A stretch of 16,451 nt of DNA from Chlorobiota bacterium (lineage in GTDB: Bacteria > Bacteroidota > Bacteroidia > Bacteroidales > JAADJA01), in NCBI GenBank assembly GCA_030592565.1, contig JAUVIX010000030.1:1-16451 (forward strand). Reading direction: 5' to 3'. Within the stretch, counting starts at the first letter, position 1. Each line of letters opens with the position of its first letter. The translations under genes and the position numbers were made by a program. The notes under the pieces are model-generated. The model did no database searches and was not told where the DNA came from. It was given only the letters and a program-made list of their open reading frames with translations. Shown in pieces: positions 1 to 7,043 of the stretch.

Positions 1-341
1 TATTCATTTTCATTTTGTGCATCTTCATATTTTGCAATAATTTCTTTTGATGATCCGGTATTTATGCTTTCCATTTGGATATCAGGCTGCCAACCAAAAA
101 GGAAGACAGAATCAAATAAAGTAAAATATCCATTTCCATCATTTAACAATATAGAAACACCACTCCATTGAGTTTGAGAGCTATAATTATGCCCCACAAC
201 AATATCGTTATCACCATCCATATCAATATCGCCTGCTGTAACGCTCCAGGCTGCACGGGGCACCGTGTAGTTGCTTTTGTTGTCGCCGGTTTTAAAGGAA
301 ATAAGAATTAGAAATAACAGGATTAATATGATCTTTTTCAT
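1..341 (-). CDS. Secreted FG-GAP/VCBS repeat protein, N-terminal part (cut by window start)
   Basis: The first 113 codons are present, from an ATG at 341-339, and the frame runs open off the left edge. Residues 1-16 (MKKIILILLFLILISF) are a Lys-Lys start followed by a hydrophobic stretch, as in a Sec signal peptide, so the product is probably exported. Residues 36-50 read A-G-D-I-D-M-D-G-D-N-D-I-V-V-G, the D-x-D-x-D-G-D-x-D calcium loop and hydrophobic strand of an FG-GAP/VCBS repeat. Such repeats form beta-propeller blades in secreted or surface proteins of Bacteroidota. No convincing promoter box was seen upstream. The full domain content and function cannot be known from this fragment. The family call is fairly safe; any role in adhesion or polysaccharide binding would be a guess. 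Confidence 0.75.
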   Translation of the reverse strand, partial: MKKIILILLFLILISFKTGDNKSNYTVPRAAWSVTAGDIDMDGDNDIVVGHNYSSQTQWSGVSILLNDGNGYFTLFDSVFLFGWQPDIQMESINTGSSKEIIAKYEDAQNENE

Positions 342-388
342 ATTGTCGGTTTTTAAAGTTGATCAATAGTTCTGTATTTTTTTGAGGA

Positions 389-459
389 ATTTTGTGCTTT
401 TGTGTTTAATGGCTGATATTCAAGATTTTATGCCACAAAAACACTAAACCTCACAAAAT
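389..459. repeat. Imperfect palindromic intergenic repeat
   Basis: The left arm (389-413) and right arm (432-459) are imperfect inverted copies around an 18-base spacer. The outer ATTTTGTG/CACAAAAT (8 bp) and inner TGGC/GCCA pair perfectly, and the middle pairs partly through GTGTTT-type stretches. From memory, motifs like 'TTTGTG..TTTGTGGC' and their complement are a common dispersed intergenic repeat in Bacteroidota; that was not checked. The arms are not followed by a clean T-run, so it does not look like an intrinsic terminator. Confidence 0.6.
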
Positions 460-537
460 CAATATAATAAGTGCCATCAAATTACATTTACCGAGCTATT
501 AATTGATGTAAAGATACATAAAAAATTTGATTGTTGA

Positions 538-675
538 CCTGAATTATATTCCGATAAAAAAATGCCTGATCATAAACCAAAATATCTTTATGTAAACAGA
601 GGCCTTGGTGTTGTGGGCTATCCCGGAAGAGTTGGAATGAAGCCGGAAATTACTGTAATAGAAATTGAAAGTTAA
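538..675 (+). pseudogene. Remnant of a calcineurin-like metallophosphoesterase (C-terminal end only)
   Basis: The frame from 538 to the TAA at 673-675 encodes about 45 residues ending in YLYVNRGLGVVGYPGRVGMK then PEITVIEIES. The pattern Y-V-N-R-G-L-G ... R-x-G ... P-E-I-T-x-I is the characteristic C-terminal end of YkuE/YaeI-type metallophosphoesterases; the N-R-G-(L/I)-G stretch follows the last metal-ligand GHTHGGQ motif in intact enzymes. Here an in-frame TGA lies at 535-537, and I see none of the upstream metal-binding motifs in any frame. The family-like reading continues upstream of the only ATG (562, a 37-aa ORF), which suggests a truncated gene rather than a small protein. It lies next to a palindromic repeat, so deletion or rearrangement at this spot is plausible. 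The family identification is from memory. Confidence 0.65.
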
Positions 676-764
676 ATTACTATAAATTTCCTGCTAGTTG
701 CTTTCAAAGACCAAAAATATTAATTAGGTTTGCAAAGTATATTATCGGGTATTAAAGATTTTCA

Positions 765-2729
765 ATGAGGTTCAGGTATTTGATCAGATATTTGTTTTTT
801 TTCGGTTTACTGTTTTTGGTTTTCCCTGATGCCAGGAGCCAGCATATTGCCAATTATTTGCAACTTGGGAAAACAGAACTTTCAGAGAATCATTTCCTTA
901 AAGCCGTAGATTATTTTAATAAAGCAATTCAGATAAATTCTGCCTCCTACGAAGGTTATTTTCTTCGAGGTATTTCAAAATACAGTCTTGGCGACTATAC
1001 AGGTGCCGAAAAAGATTTTACCGATGCCATTGACCGTGATCCTTATTATGCGGAAAGTTATCATTACAGGGCAGTTGTGCGTAGTCAGCAATATAACTTT
1101 GGAGGTGCTCTTGAGGATTTTGACCTGGCCATTGACCGCGATCCTAAAAATGCAACTATCTATGTCAACAGAGCCAGGACTAACCTATTTTTGAAACAGT
1201 TTAAAAAATCAAAAGCCGATTGTGATAAAGCAATAAAGCTGAAATATAAAAATTCGGGGGTATATATCCTGAGAGGAATGGCTGAAGCCGGTGCTGAGGA
1301 GTATGAGGATGCACTTGCTGATTTCGATAGAGCCATAAAGTATGATCCCGAAGACTCGTATTCTTATGTTCAAAAGGGAGTAACACTGATGACAATGAAA
1401 AAAGCCGATTCAGCTATAGTTGAGTTTAACACTGCTCTTGCAATTGACTCAGTTGACTCCTATGCGCTTTTTAACCGTGCTCTTGCCAGGATGGAAACAT
1501 CTGATACATCGGGTGCATTAAGCGATCTTAACAAGGTCATTGAATTGTCACCATACAACTCGATGGCTTATTATAATCGTGCTATTTTGAAAATTAAAAC
1601 AAGTAATCTGGATGCTGCCATTGATGATCTGGACAATGTCATTGCATTGAATTCTGACAATATTGCCGTCTATCTTTTCAGGGGGCAGTTGAAGCAGTCG
1701 GTTGGCGATTTGCAGGGTGCTCTGAAGGATTTTGATAAAGCTATTGAGATTTATCCTGATTTTGCAGACGCATATTTTGAGAGAAGCAGGGTAAAGAAGC
1801 AACTACTTGATTTTAAAGGCGCAGAAGAAGATTACGGTATTGCTTACAGTATAAATAAATTTGATTTTGAAAGTAATGACAGCCTTAAGATTGAGGAGGT
1901 AATGTATCTGAAGCGGTTAATGGCTTTTAGTGGTGAGTTTAGTGATAAAAACACAAATGATAGTAAAATTGAAAATGAGTATGTTGACATTAATCTGAAA
2001 TCTGTTTTTGGGGTTGTTCTTTTTTCAAACAGCATCACTGGGATGAAAATGTATGATACTTATGAGAAGAAAGGTTATCATGCAACAGTAATTACACTCA
2101 AAGAAGTTGATGAAGCAGAACATGATGAAGAAGTAACCAATAAGCAGATCAAGTTGTTAACCGAGAAAATTAATAAAGATCCGTATGATCCGGTTAATTA
2201 TTATAACAGAGGGCTTATGCTTGCCTGTAGCCAGGATTTTGAAAAAGCTGTTAACGATTTTGATAAAGCTATTATGTTTGATCCCGATTATGCAATGGCC
2301 TATTTTTGCCGGGCAAACACAAGGTATAAGCTGATAGAGCTGATCAAGTCGTATTATGATTACAGACATCCATTCAATCCGGTTGGCAATAAAAAACCAA
2401 CGATAAAACGCGACACTACTTACATTAAGCAAGAATATAAAAAGGTTATTAATGATTTTAACAGAGTTGAGATTCTTGATCCCGAATTTTATTTTACATA
2501 TTATAACAAGGGATATGTGAAGAGTATGGAAGGCGATTACTGGGGAGCGGTTAGCGATTTTTCAAAAGCAATAAAATATGATGAAAAGTTTGCAGAGGCA
2601 TATTATAACAGAGGCTTAATATTGCTTTTTTTGAAAATGAACAACAGGGCTTGCAATGATCTGAGTGCTGCCGGCGAATTGGGTGCAACTGATGCCTACA
2701 GGGTGATTAAACGCTACTGCTCCAAATAG
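765..2729 (+). CDS. Secreted tetratricopeptide repeat (TPR) protein
   Basis: This is a 654-aa protein with an N-terminal signal peptide: R/Y-rich start, hydrophobic core FFFGLLFLVF, likely cleavage near residue 25 (ARS-Q). About ten consecutive 34-residue TPRs fill residues 29-365, most carrying the pattern A-Y-x-x-R-G ... G-D-x-x-x-A-x-x-D-(F/L)-(D/N)-x-A-I-x-x-x-P. A non-TPR insert follows (about 366-475) with a Lys/Glu/Asp-rich segment, then about four more TPRs (477-654), one of them interrupted by about 30 residues around HPFNPVGNKKP. TPR arrays are protein-binding scaffolds; with a signal peptide this one should act in the periplasm or at the outer membrane. The partner is unknown. The ATG at 765 starts exactly at the signal peptide. 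It is first in a same-strand run, 33 bases before the likely start of the next gene. Confidence 0.9.
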   Translation: MRFRYLIRYLFFFGLLFLVFPDARSQHIANYLQLGKTELSENHFLKAVDYFNKAIQINSASYEGYFLRGISKYSLGDYTGAEKDFTDAIDRDPYYAESYHYRAVVRSQQYNFGGALEDFDLAIDRDPKNATIYVNRARTNLFLKQFKKSKADCDKAIKLKYKNSGVYILRGMAEAGAEEYEDALADFDRAIKYDPEDSYSYVQKGVTLMTMKKADSAIVEFNTALAIDSVDSYALFNRALARMETSDTSGALSDLNKVIELSPYNSMAYYNRAILKIKTSNLDAAIDDLDNVIALNSDNIAVYLFRGQLKQSVGDLQGALKDFDKAIEIYPDFADAYFERSRVKKQLLDFKGAEEDYGIAYSINKFDFESNDSLKIEEVMYLKRLMAFSGEFSDKNTNDSKIENEYVDINLKSVFGVVLFSNSITGMKMYDTYEKKGYHATVITLKEVDEAEHDEEVTNKQIKLLTEKINKDPYDPVNYYNRGLMLACSQDFEKAVNDFDKAIMFDPDYAMAYFCRANTRYKLIELIKSYYDYRHPFNPVGNKKPTIKRDTTYIKQEYKKVINDFNRVEILDPEFYFTYYNKGYVKSMEGDYWGAVSDFSKAIKYDEKFAEAYYNRGLILLFLKMNNRACNDLSAAGELGATDAYRVIKRYCSK

Positions 2730-2762
2730 AATGTGTACACTAAGTTACAAAATTTTGTGCCA

Positions 2763-5075
2763 ATGAAGAAGCTATCAAAAGTTGAACAATCATTCTCCGG
2801 CAGACGGAAAATTTCAAACAGAAACAGAATCCCTTATATCACAGTTGATACATTTCCTGATTTAGGATTAATAACAGCTTTGAGATTCCTTGAATGGGTA
2901 ATTGATAATCCTGAAGGGGTTATTAGTCTTCCGACCGGTAAAACGCCAGAGTACTTTATCAAGTGGACAAAGTTTATGCTCGAAAACTGGGATAATGATA
3001 AAGGGTTGAAGATTAGAGAAAAACACGAGCTTTCCGGTAAGTCTAAACCTGATCTAAGCAGATTGCATTTTGTCCAGATAGATGAATTTTATCCGATAGA
3101 CCCGGCGCAGCACAATAGTTTTAATTATTATGTAAAGGAGTTTTATCTGAAAGGATTTGGAATAAATCCTGACAATGCACTATTAATAAATGCAGATGAA
3201 ATAACTCTTTCTGATAGCCGTACATACAAAGAAGTTTTCCCCGACCATAAAGTTGACCTGACTCTTCGTTATAGAGAAGCTAAGAGCAATATGGAGCAAG
3301 TTCAGAAGGACTCAATTATGATGGTAGATGAATGGTGTGCCGGATATGAAGAAAAGATCAGGGCAAAAGGTGGAATTGGCTTTTTCCTTGGTGGTATTGG
3401 TCCCGACGGACATATTGCATTTAATATTAAGGGCTCCGATCATTTCTCAACCACCCGCCTGATGGAGACTAATTTTGAGACCCAGGCGGTGTCAGCTGGT
3501 GATCTTGGAGGAATTGAGGTTTCCAGAAACAGGCTTGTAATTACCATCGGCCTGGATACAATAACTTATAACCCCGATGCTACTGCCATAATCTTTGCTG
3601 CTGGGGAGGCAAAAGCAGACGTTGTTAAGTGTGCAATTGAAAATCCACCGTCAAATCTTTTTCCGGCAACCGTTTTGCAAAAGCTTAAGAACGGACGCTT
3701 TTACCTTACAAATGGTGCTGCTGTGACGCTAAAAGATTTTGTTGATGACTATTATAAAAGAGGTGACTGGACTAAGGGAAAAACAGAGAGAGCTGTCCTT
3801 GATCTTGTTGAAAAGCTTGATAAGTATGGACATCATCTTACAATTGAAGACCTGGAGAATGATGAGTATTGTCGTCTGATCCCAAACCTTAATGAAAATA
3901 CTGTTAATGAAATTATCGATTCTGTTAAGCAGAAGCTGACTAAGGGAATGCTACAGGAGAAGAATCAGAAATATTACCATACGGGGCCGCACCACGATGA
4001 TATTATGCTCGGTATTTTACCGCATATTTCACATCAATTACGTCAGTCGTCAAATAAATTTGATTTTACAATACTGACATCCGGGTTCACAGCCGTTACC
4101 AATAAATTTATTATTAATGCTCTTAGGGATATTTTGAGGTTTCTTGCTGAAGATAAAATCCAGATGGTTCATTATCCCGATTTTTTTGTGAAAGGATATA
4201 AAATTAAATGGGATAAGGATGTTAATCATTATCTCGGCAAGGTTGCTTCCGGGGAGTCGATTCAGAGGAGGAGAGGGCTAAGCCATCGCTTGGTTAGGTC
4301 GATGGTTGAAATTTATAAGCTGAAGAATATTAGTGACTTAAAAAATCAGGTTGAGAAAGATATATTGGTTTTGGAGAATTCATATGATGGTGAAAAAAAT
4401 TCACCAGATATTCAGAAATTGAAGGGGATGCTACGTGAATTTGAAGAAGAGCTTGTATGGGCACATTTTGGTGTGCAGGTTAAGAATGTACATCATTTAA
4501 GGCTGGGTTTTTATACCGGTGATATCTTTACTGAGCAGCCTGAAAGGTTGAGAGATGTGCTCCCAATCCTTAATATGCTTCGAGAAATTAAGCCTACTGT
4601 CATTAGCCTTGCACTTGACCCTGAGGGAAGCGGTCCTGATACTCACTATAAGGTCTTGGAAGCTATTGCTGAGGCTGTGAGGCTTTGGAAGGAGGAGGCA
4701 GATGTAAGTAATTTAAGGATTCTTGGATACCGAAATGTTTGGTATCGTTTTCATCCTGCTGATGCTGATGTTATTGTTCCGGTGTCGCTAAATTCTCTGG
4801 CAATTCTTGAGGAGGCTTTCTCCGATTGCTATCTGAGCCAGGTGGATGCCCCTTTCCCAAGCTATATGCTTGATGGGAAATTCAGTACTTTGGCTCGCGA
4901 GATTTGGATTCAGCAAATGAAGCATGTTCAGTTACTTCTTGGTAAGACATTTTTCTATGAGAATGATTTGCCTCGTATCAGAGCTGCGCATGGACTTCTT
5001 TTTTTTAAGGAGATGGATGTGGATACATTCCTTGAACAGGCACGTGAACTTGAAAAGTCGATGGAGGGGTTTTAA
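2763..5075 (+). CDS. Two-domain protein: glucosamine-6-phosphate deaminase-like (NagB) plus PIG-L/LmbE-type deacetylase-like domain
   Basis: This is a 770-aa protein from ATG 2763; the frame stays open to a GTG at 2733, but MKKLSKVEQ from 2763 is the more natural start. The N-terminal half resembles NagB: LPTGKTPEYF, then QIDEF with Asp107 matching E. coli Asp72, then GGIGPDGHIAFN with Asp215 and His217 matching Asp141/His143, and a G-E-A-K-A phosphate-site Lys. The C-terminal half has PHHDDIMLG (His410, Asp412, Asp413), the H-x-D-D zinc/base motif of PIG-L/LmbE N-deacetylases, and PDTHYK with His628 as a likely third zinc ligand. Single-domain NagB has about 260 residues, so this is a fusion. 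Oddities: the NagB Glu148 position is Ile222 and the usual HPDDE Glu is Ile414. Expected chemistry is amino-sugar deacetylation and/or deamination-isomerisation in the cytoplasm, but the substrate is uncertain. An acyltransferase gene follows on the same strand. Confidence 0.85.
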   Translation: MKKLSKVEQSFSGRRKISNRNRIPYITVDTFPDLGLITALRFLEWVIDNPEGVISLPTGKTPEYFIKWTKFMLENWDNDKGLKIREKHELSGKSKPDLSRLHFVQIDEFYPIDPAQHNSFNYYVKEFYLKGFGINPDNALLINADEITLSDSRTYKEVFPDHKVDLTLRYREAKSNMEQVQKDSIMMVDEWCAGYEEKIRAKGGIGFFLGGIGPDGHIAFNIKGSDHFSTTRLMETNFETQAVSAGDLGGIEVSRNRLVITIGLDTITYNPDATAIIFAAGEAKADVVKCAIENPPSNLFPATVLQKLKNGRFYLTNGAAVTLKDFVDDYYKRGDWTKGKTERAVLDLVEKLDKYGHHLTIEDLENDEYCRLIPNLNENTVNEIIDSVKQKLTKGMLQEKNQKYYHTGPHHDDIMLGILPHISHQLRQSSNKFDFTILTSGFTAVTNKFIINALRDILRFLAEDKIQMVHYPDFFVKGYKIKWDKDVNHYLGKVASGESIQRRRGLSHRLVRSMVEIYKLKNISDLKNQVEKDILVLENSYDGEKNSPDIQKLKGMLREFEEELVWAHFGVQVKNVHHLRLGFYTGDIFTEQPERLRDVLPILNMLREIKPTVISLALDPEGSGPDTHYKVLEAIAEAVRLWKEEADVSNLRILGYRNVWYRFHPADADVIVPVSLNSLAILEEAFSDCYLSQVDAPFPSYMLDGKFSTLAREIWIQQMKHVQLLLGKTFFYENDLPRIRAAHGLLFFKEMDVDTFLEQARELEKSMEGF

Positions 5076-5153
5076 AATTCAATTTTGTCAATTTATTGGA
5101 TTTTATTACTGTCATTTGAGTAATAATTATTAATATTGCGATGTGAAGTTGCA

Positions 5154-5171
5154 AATATTGTTACCAATATT
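5154..5171 (+). promoter_or_regulatory. Inverted repeat just upstream of the acyltransferase start
   Basis: AATATTG (5154-5160) and CAATATT (5165-5171) form a perfect 7-bp stem with a TTAC loop, ending 6 bases before the ATG at 5178. A second perfect palindrome, TAATAATTATTA, lies at 5121-5132. Either could be an operator or merely AT-rich symmetry; the hairpin would sit where ribosomes load if transcription starts upstream. Function is not shown. Confidence 0.25.
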
Positions 5172-5177
5172 AAGATT

Positions 5178-6314
5178 ATGAAGAAAGAGTTTGATGATAT
5201 AAGACCCTATTATGATTCAGAGGTTCCCGATGCAATAAAAAGAATTGTAAACCATCCTCAGTTCCACATAGCTTTAGATTACCTGTTTCCTGCTGAAAAA
5301 CATCAGGAAATTCTGGAAGATGTGTCAAGAATCAGAACATCAGTTGATTTTCAAAGGATGTTTATGCTTCCTGCCATGAAAGCTATTTTGGCAAAAACAT
5401 CTGATGGCCTTACCTTTGAAGGATTTGAAAATATCGAAAATGGGAATCCCGGTGTTTTTATTTCAAATCATCGTGATATTCTTTTAGACTCAGCACTTCT
5501 ACAGGCTGTTTTGTACGAGCTGAGGCTGGAAACTTCAGAAATTGCTTCAGGAAGTAATCTGATGGTCTCGGATTTTGTGATTGACTTGAGCAAGGTAAAC
5601 AGAATATTAACTGTTGTCAGGGAGGGTACACCGCGTGAATTGCTTGCAAACTCAAGAATTTTATCCGCTTATATAAGGCATAATATACTTGATAAGAAAA
5701 CATCTGTTTGGATTGCTCAACGAAAAGGCCGTACCAAAGATGGGCTGGATAAAACAGAAACCGGAATATTGAAAATGCTGACATCCACTGGTCCAAAAGA
5801 TGTGATTCAGGCTATTCGTGATGTTAATATTATTCCTGTCTGTATTTCTTATGAGTGGGAGCCTTGCGATGTTCTTAAGATAAAGGAAAACTACTATTCC
5901 AGAAGAGATGGGTATGTGAAGGATGGAAATGAGGACTTTAAGAGTGTAATCAATGGAATTGTAAATTATAAAGGACATATTCATATTTCAGTTGCAAAGC
6001 CTGTTAATTCTATACTTCATAATATTGATGAGGGAATGGTTAAGAGTGCTATTTATAATTATATTGTACATTATATTGACGAGCAGGTCTATAGCCTTTA
6101 TAAGCTATGGCCCAGCAATTATCTGGCCTATGATCTAAAGAATAATTCTAACAAGTATTCAAGCAGATATACCACACAGACCAAAGAGCATTTTAATAAA
6201 AGATTGCAACGAGTGATCGAAGCTTTGGGAAAAGATCCGGATGAGTTGAAGGAGCTGTTTATTGAGATGTATGCCAATCCTGTAATTCAAAGAGAAATTA
6301 TTAAAAATAAGTAA
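5178..6314 (+). CDS. PlsC-type glycerol-3-phosphate/lysophosphatidate acyltransferase family protein
   Basis: This is a 378-aa protein from ATG 5178; the open frame extends to a TTG at 5136, but MKKEFDDIRPYYDSEVPD is the better start. The acyltransferase signature is F-I-S-N-H-R-D-I-L-L-D at about residues 94-104 (His98, Asp104), so the spacing is H-x5-D rather than the usual H-x4-D. A later stretch, N-I-I-P-V-C-I-S-Y-E-W-E-P, fits the family's block near the acyl-acceptor pocket, and SVWIAQRKGRTKDG fits the phosphate-binding 'E-G-T-R-x-R/K-x-G'-like block. These enzymes move an acyl chain onto sn-1 or sn-2 of glycerol phosphate at the membrane; no strong transmembrane helix is seen, so association is probably peripheral. 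It lies 102 bases after the NagB/PIG-L gene and ends 31 bases before a convergent exonuclease gene. The exact acceptor is unknown. Confidence 0.82.
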   Translation: MKKEFDDIRPYYDSEVPDAIKRIVNHPQFHIALDYLFPAEKHQEILEDVSRIRTSVDFQRMFMLPAMKAILAKTSDGLTFEGFENIENGNPGVFISNHRDILLDSALLQAVLYELRLETSEIASGSNLMVSDFVIDLSKVNRILTVVREGTPRELLANSRILSAYIRHNILDKKTSVWIAQRKGRTKDGLDKTETGILKMLTSTGPKDVIQAIRDVNIIPVCISYEWEPCDVLKIKENYYSRRDGYVKDGNEDFKSVINGIVNYKGHIHISVAKPVNSILHNIDEGMVKSAIYNYIVHYIDEQVYSLYKLWPSNYLAYDLKNNSNKYSSRYTTQTKEHFNKRLQRVIEALGKDPDELKELFIEMYANPVIQREIIKNK

Positions 6315-6345
6315 CAGGGAGTCACAATGCTGTAATTCTAAATAA

Positions 6346-6915
6346 TCAAATAAGCCCGATTTCTTTCATTTCCCAGAAGCATCTTGCTGTAGCGTTTATA
6401 TCAGCACCAGCATCGTGCGCATTTTCAAAATCTTCTCCAAATAGTTTGTAATGTAACTCTGATAGTTTGGGCCATTTATACCCGTAAGGACCGGGAATAC
6501 GGCAATAGTTTGTTGAGTTTTTCATTGTGCACATCCTTGGCTTATTGAAAAGACTTGATGGAATGCGTTTTCTGTAAAATTCTGCTCCAACTATCTTTTC
6601 ATCGAAAGCAATATTATGGGCTACAAGAAAATTAGCCTTTTCAATTTGCTCTGCAAAAACCTGCAGTACATAATCCAGTTCGTATCCATCTTTGTGTGCA
6701 CGTTCTGTTGTTATACCATGAACATTGGATGCTTCTGCCGGAATTGTAAATCCTTCAGGGATAATAATGAAGTCTTCGCCATTAATTCTGTTTCCCGTCT
6801 CATCATAAGTAAGCCATGCAAGCTGAACCATCCTTGGCCAATTGCTGCTGTTACTTACAGGAGCTTTCCAGTTTCTGGGAAGCCCGGTTGTTTCTGTATC
6901 AAAGAATAAAAACAT
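6346..6915 (-). CDS. DnaQ-type 3'-5' exonuclease (DEDDh)
   Basis: This 189-aa protein is essentially one exonuclease domain. Exo I is F-F-D-T-E-T-T-G-L (Asp6, Glu8), Exo II is A-H-N-I-A-F-D-E-K (Asp105), and Exo III is N-A-H-D-A-G-A-D-I-N-A-T (His167, Asp172), so all four metal-binding acids and the general-base His of the DEDDh class are present. The family includes the Pol III epsilon subunit, RNase T and stand-alone DNases, which remove nucleotides 3'-5' using two metal ions. No polymerase, helicase, BRCT or UvrC-like domain is attached, so the specific role (repair, proofreading in trans or RNA processing) is open. The ATG at 6915 begins immediately before the Exo I strand, which fixes the start. 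It converges with the acyltransferase gene and is 128 bases downstream of the GT39 gene on the same strand. Confidence 0.88.
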   Translation of the reverse strand: MFLFFDTETTGLPRNWKAPVSNSSNWPRMVQLAWLTYDETGNRINGEDFIIIPEGFTIPAEASNVHGITTERAHKDGYELDYVLQVFAEQIEKANFLVAHNIAFDEKIVGAEFYRKRIPSSLFNKPRMCTMKNSTNYCRIPGPYGYKWPKLSELHYKLFGEDFENAHDAGADINATARCFWEMKEIGLI

Positions 6916-7043
6916 AATATACTGGTTTTTGATAATTGCTATTTACCTAAAATTAAATGGCAAAATTAGATTAATTTTCCTGCTATGCAGCTTTGTAATT
7001 CAAATGTTTTAAACAATTGCTCTGTCCCGAAATCAGCTTATTT

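Noticed and set aside
2733..2762. GTG start extending the NagB/PIG-L protein by 10 residues
   Set aside because: The extra residues (V-Y-T-K-L-Q-N-F-V-P) look non-coding; the ATG at 2763 gives a normal N-terminus and leaves room for a promoter-like TTTTG stretch.
5661..5984. 107-codon minus-strand ORF inside the acyltransferase gene
   Set aside because: It is the antisense shadow of a gene with clear family motifs.
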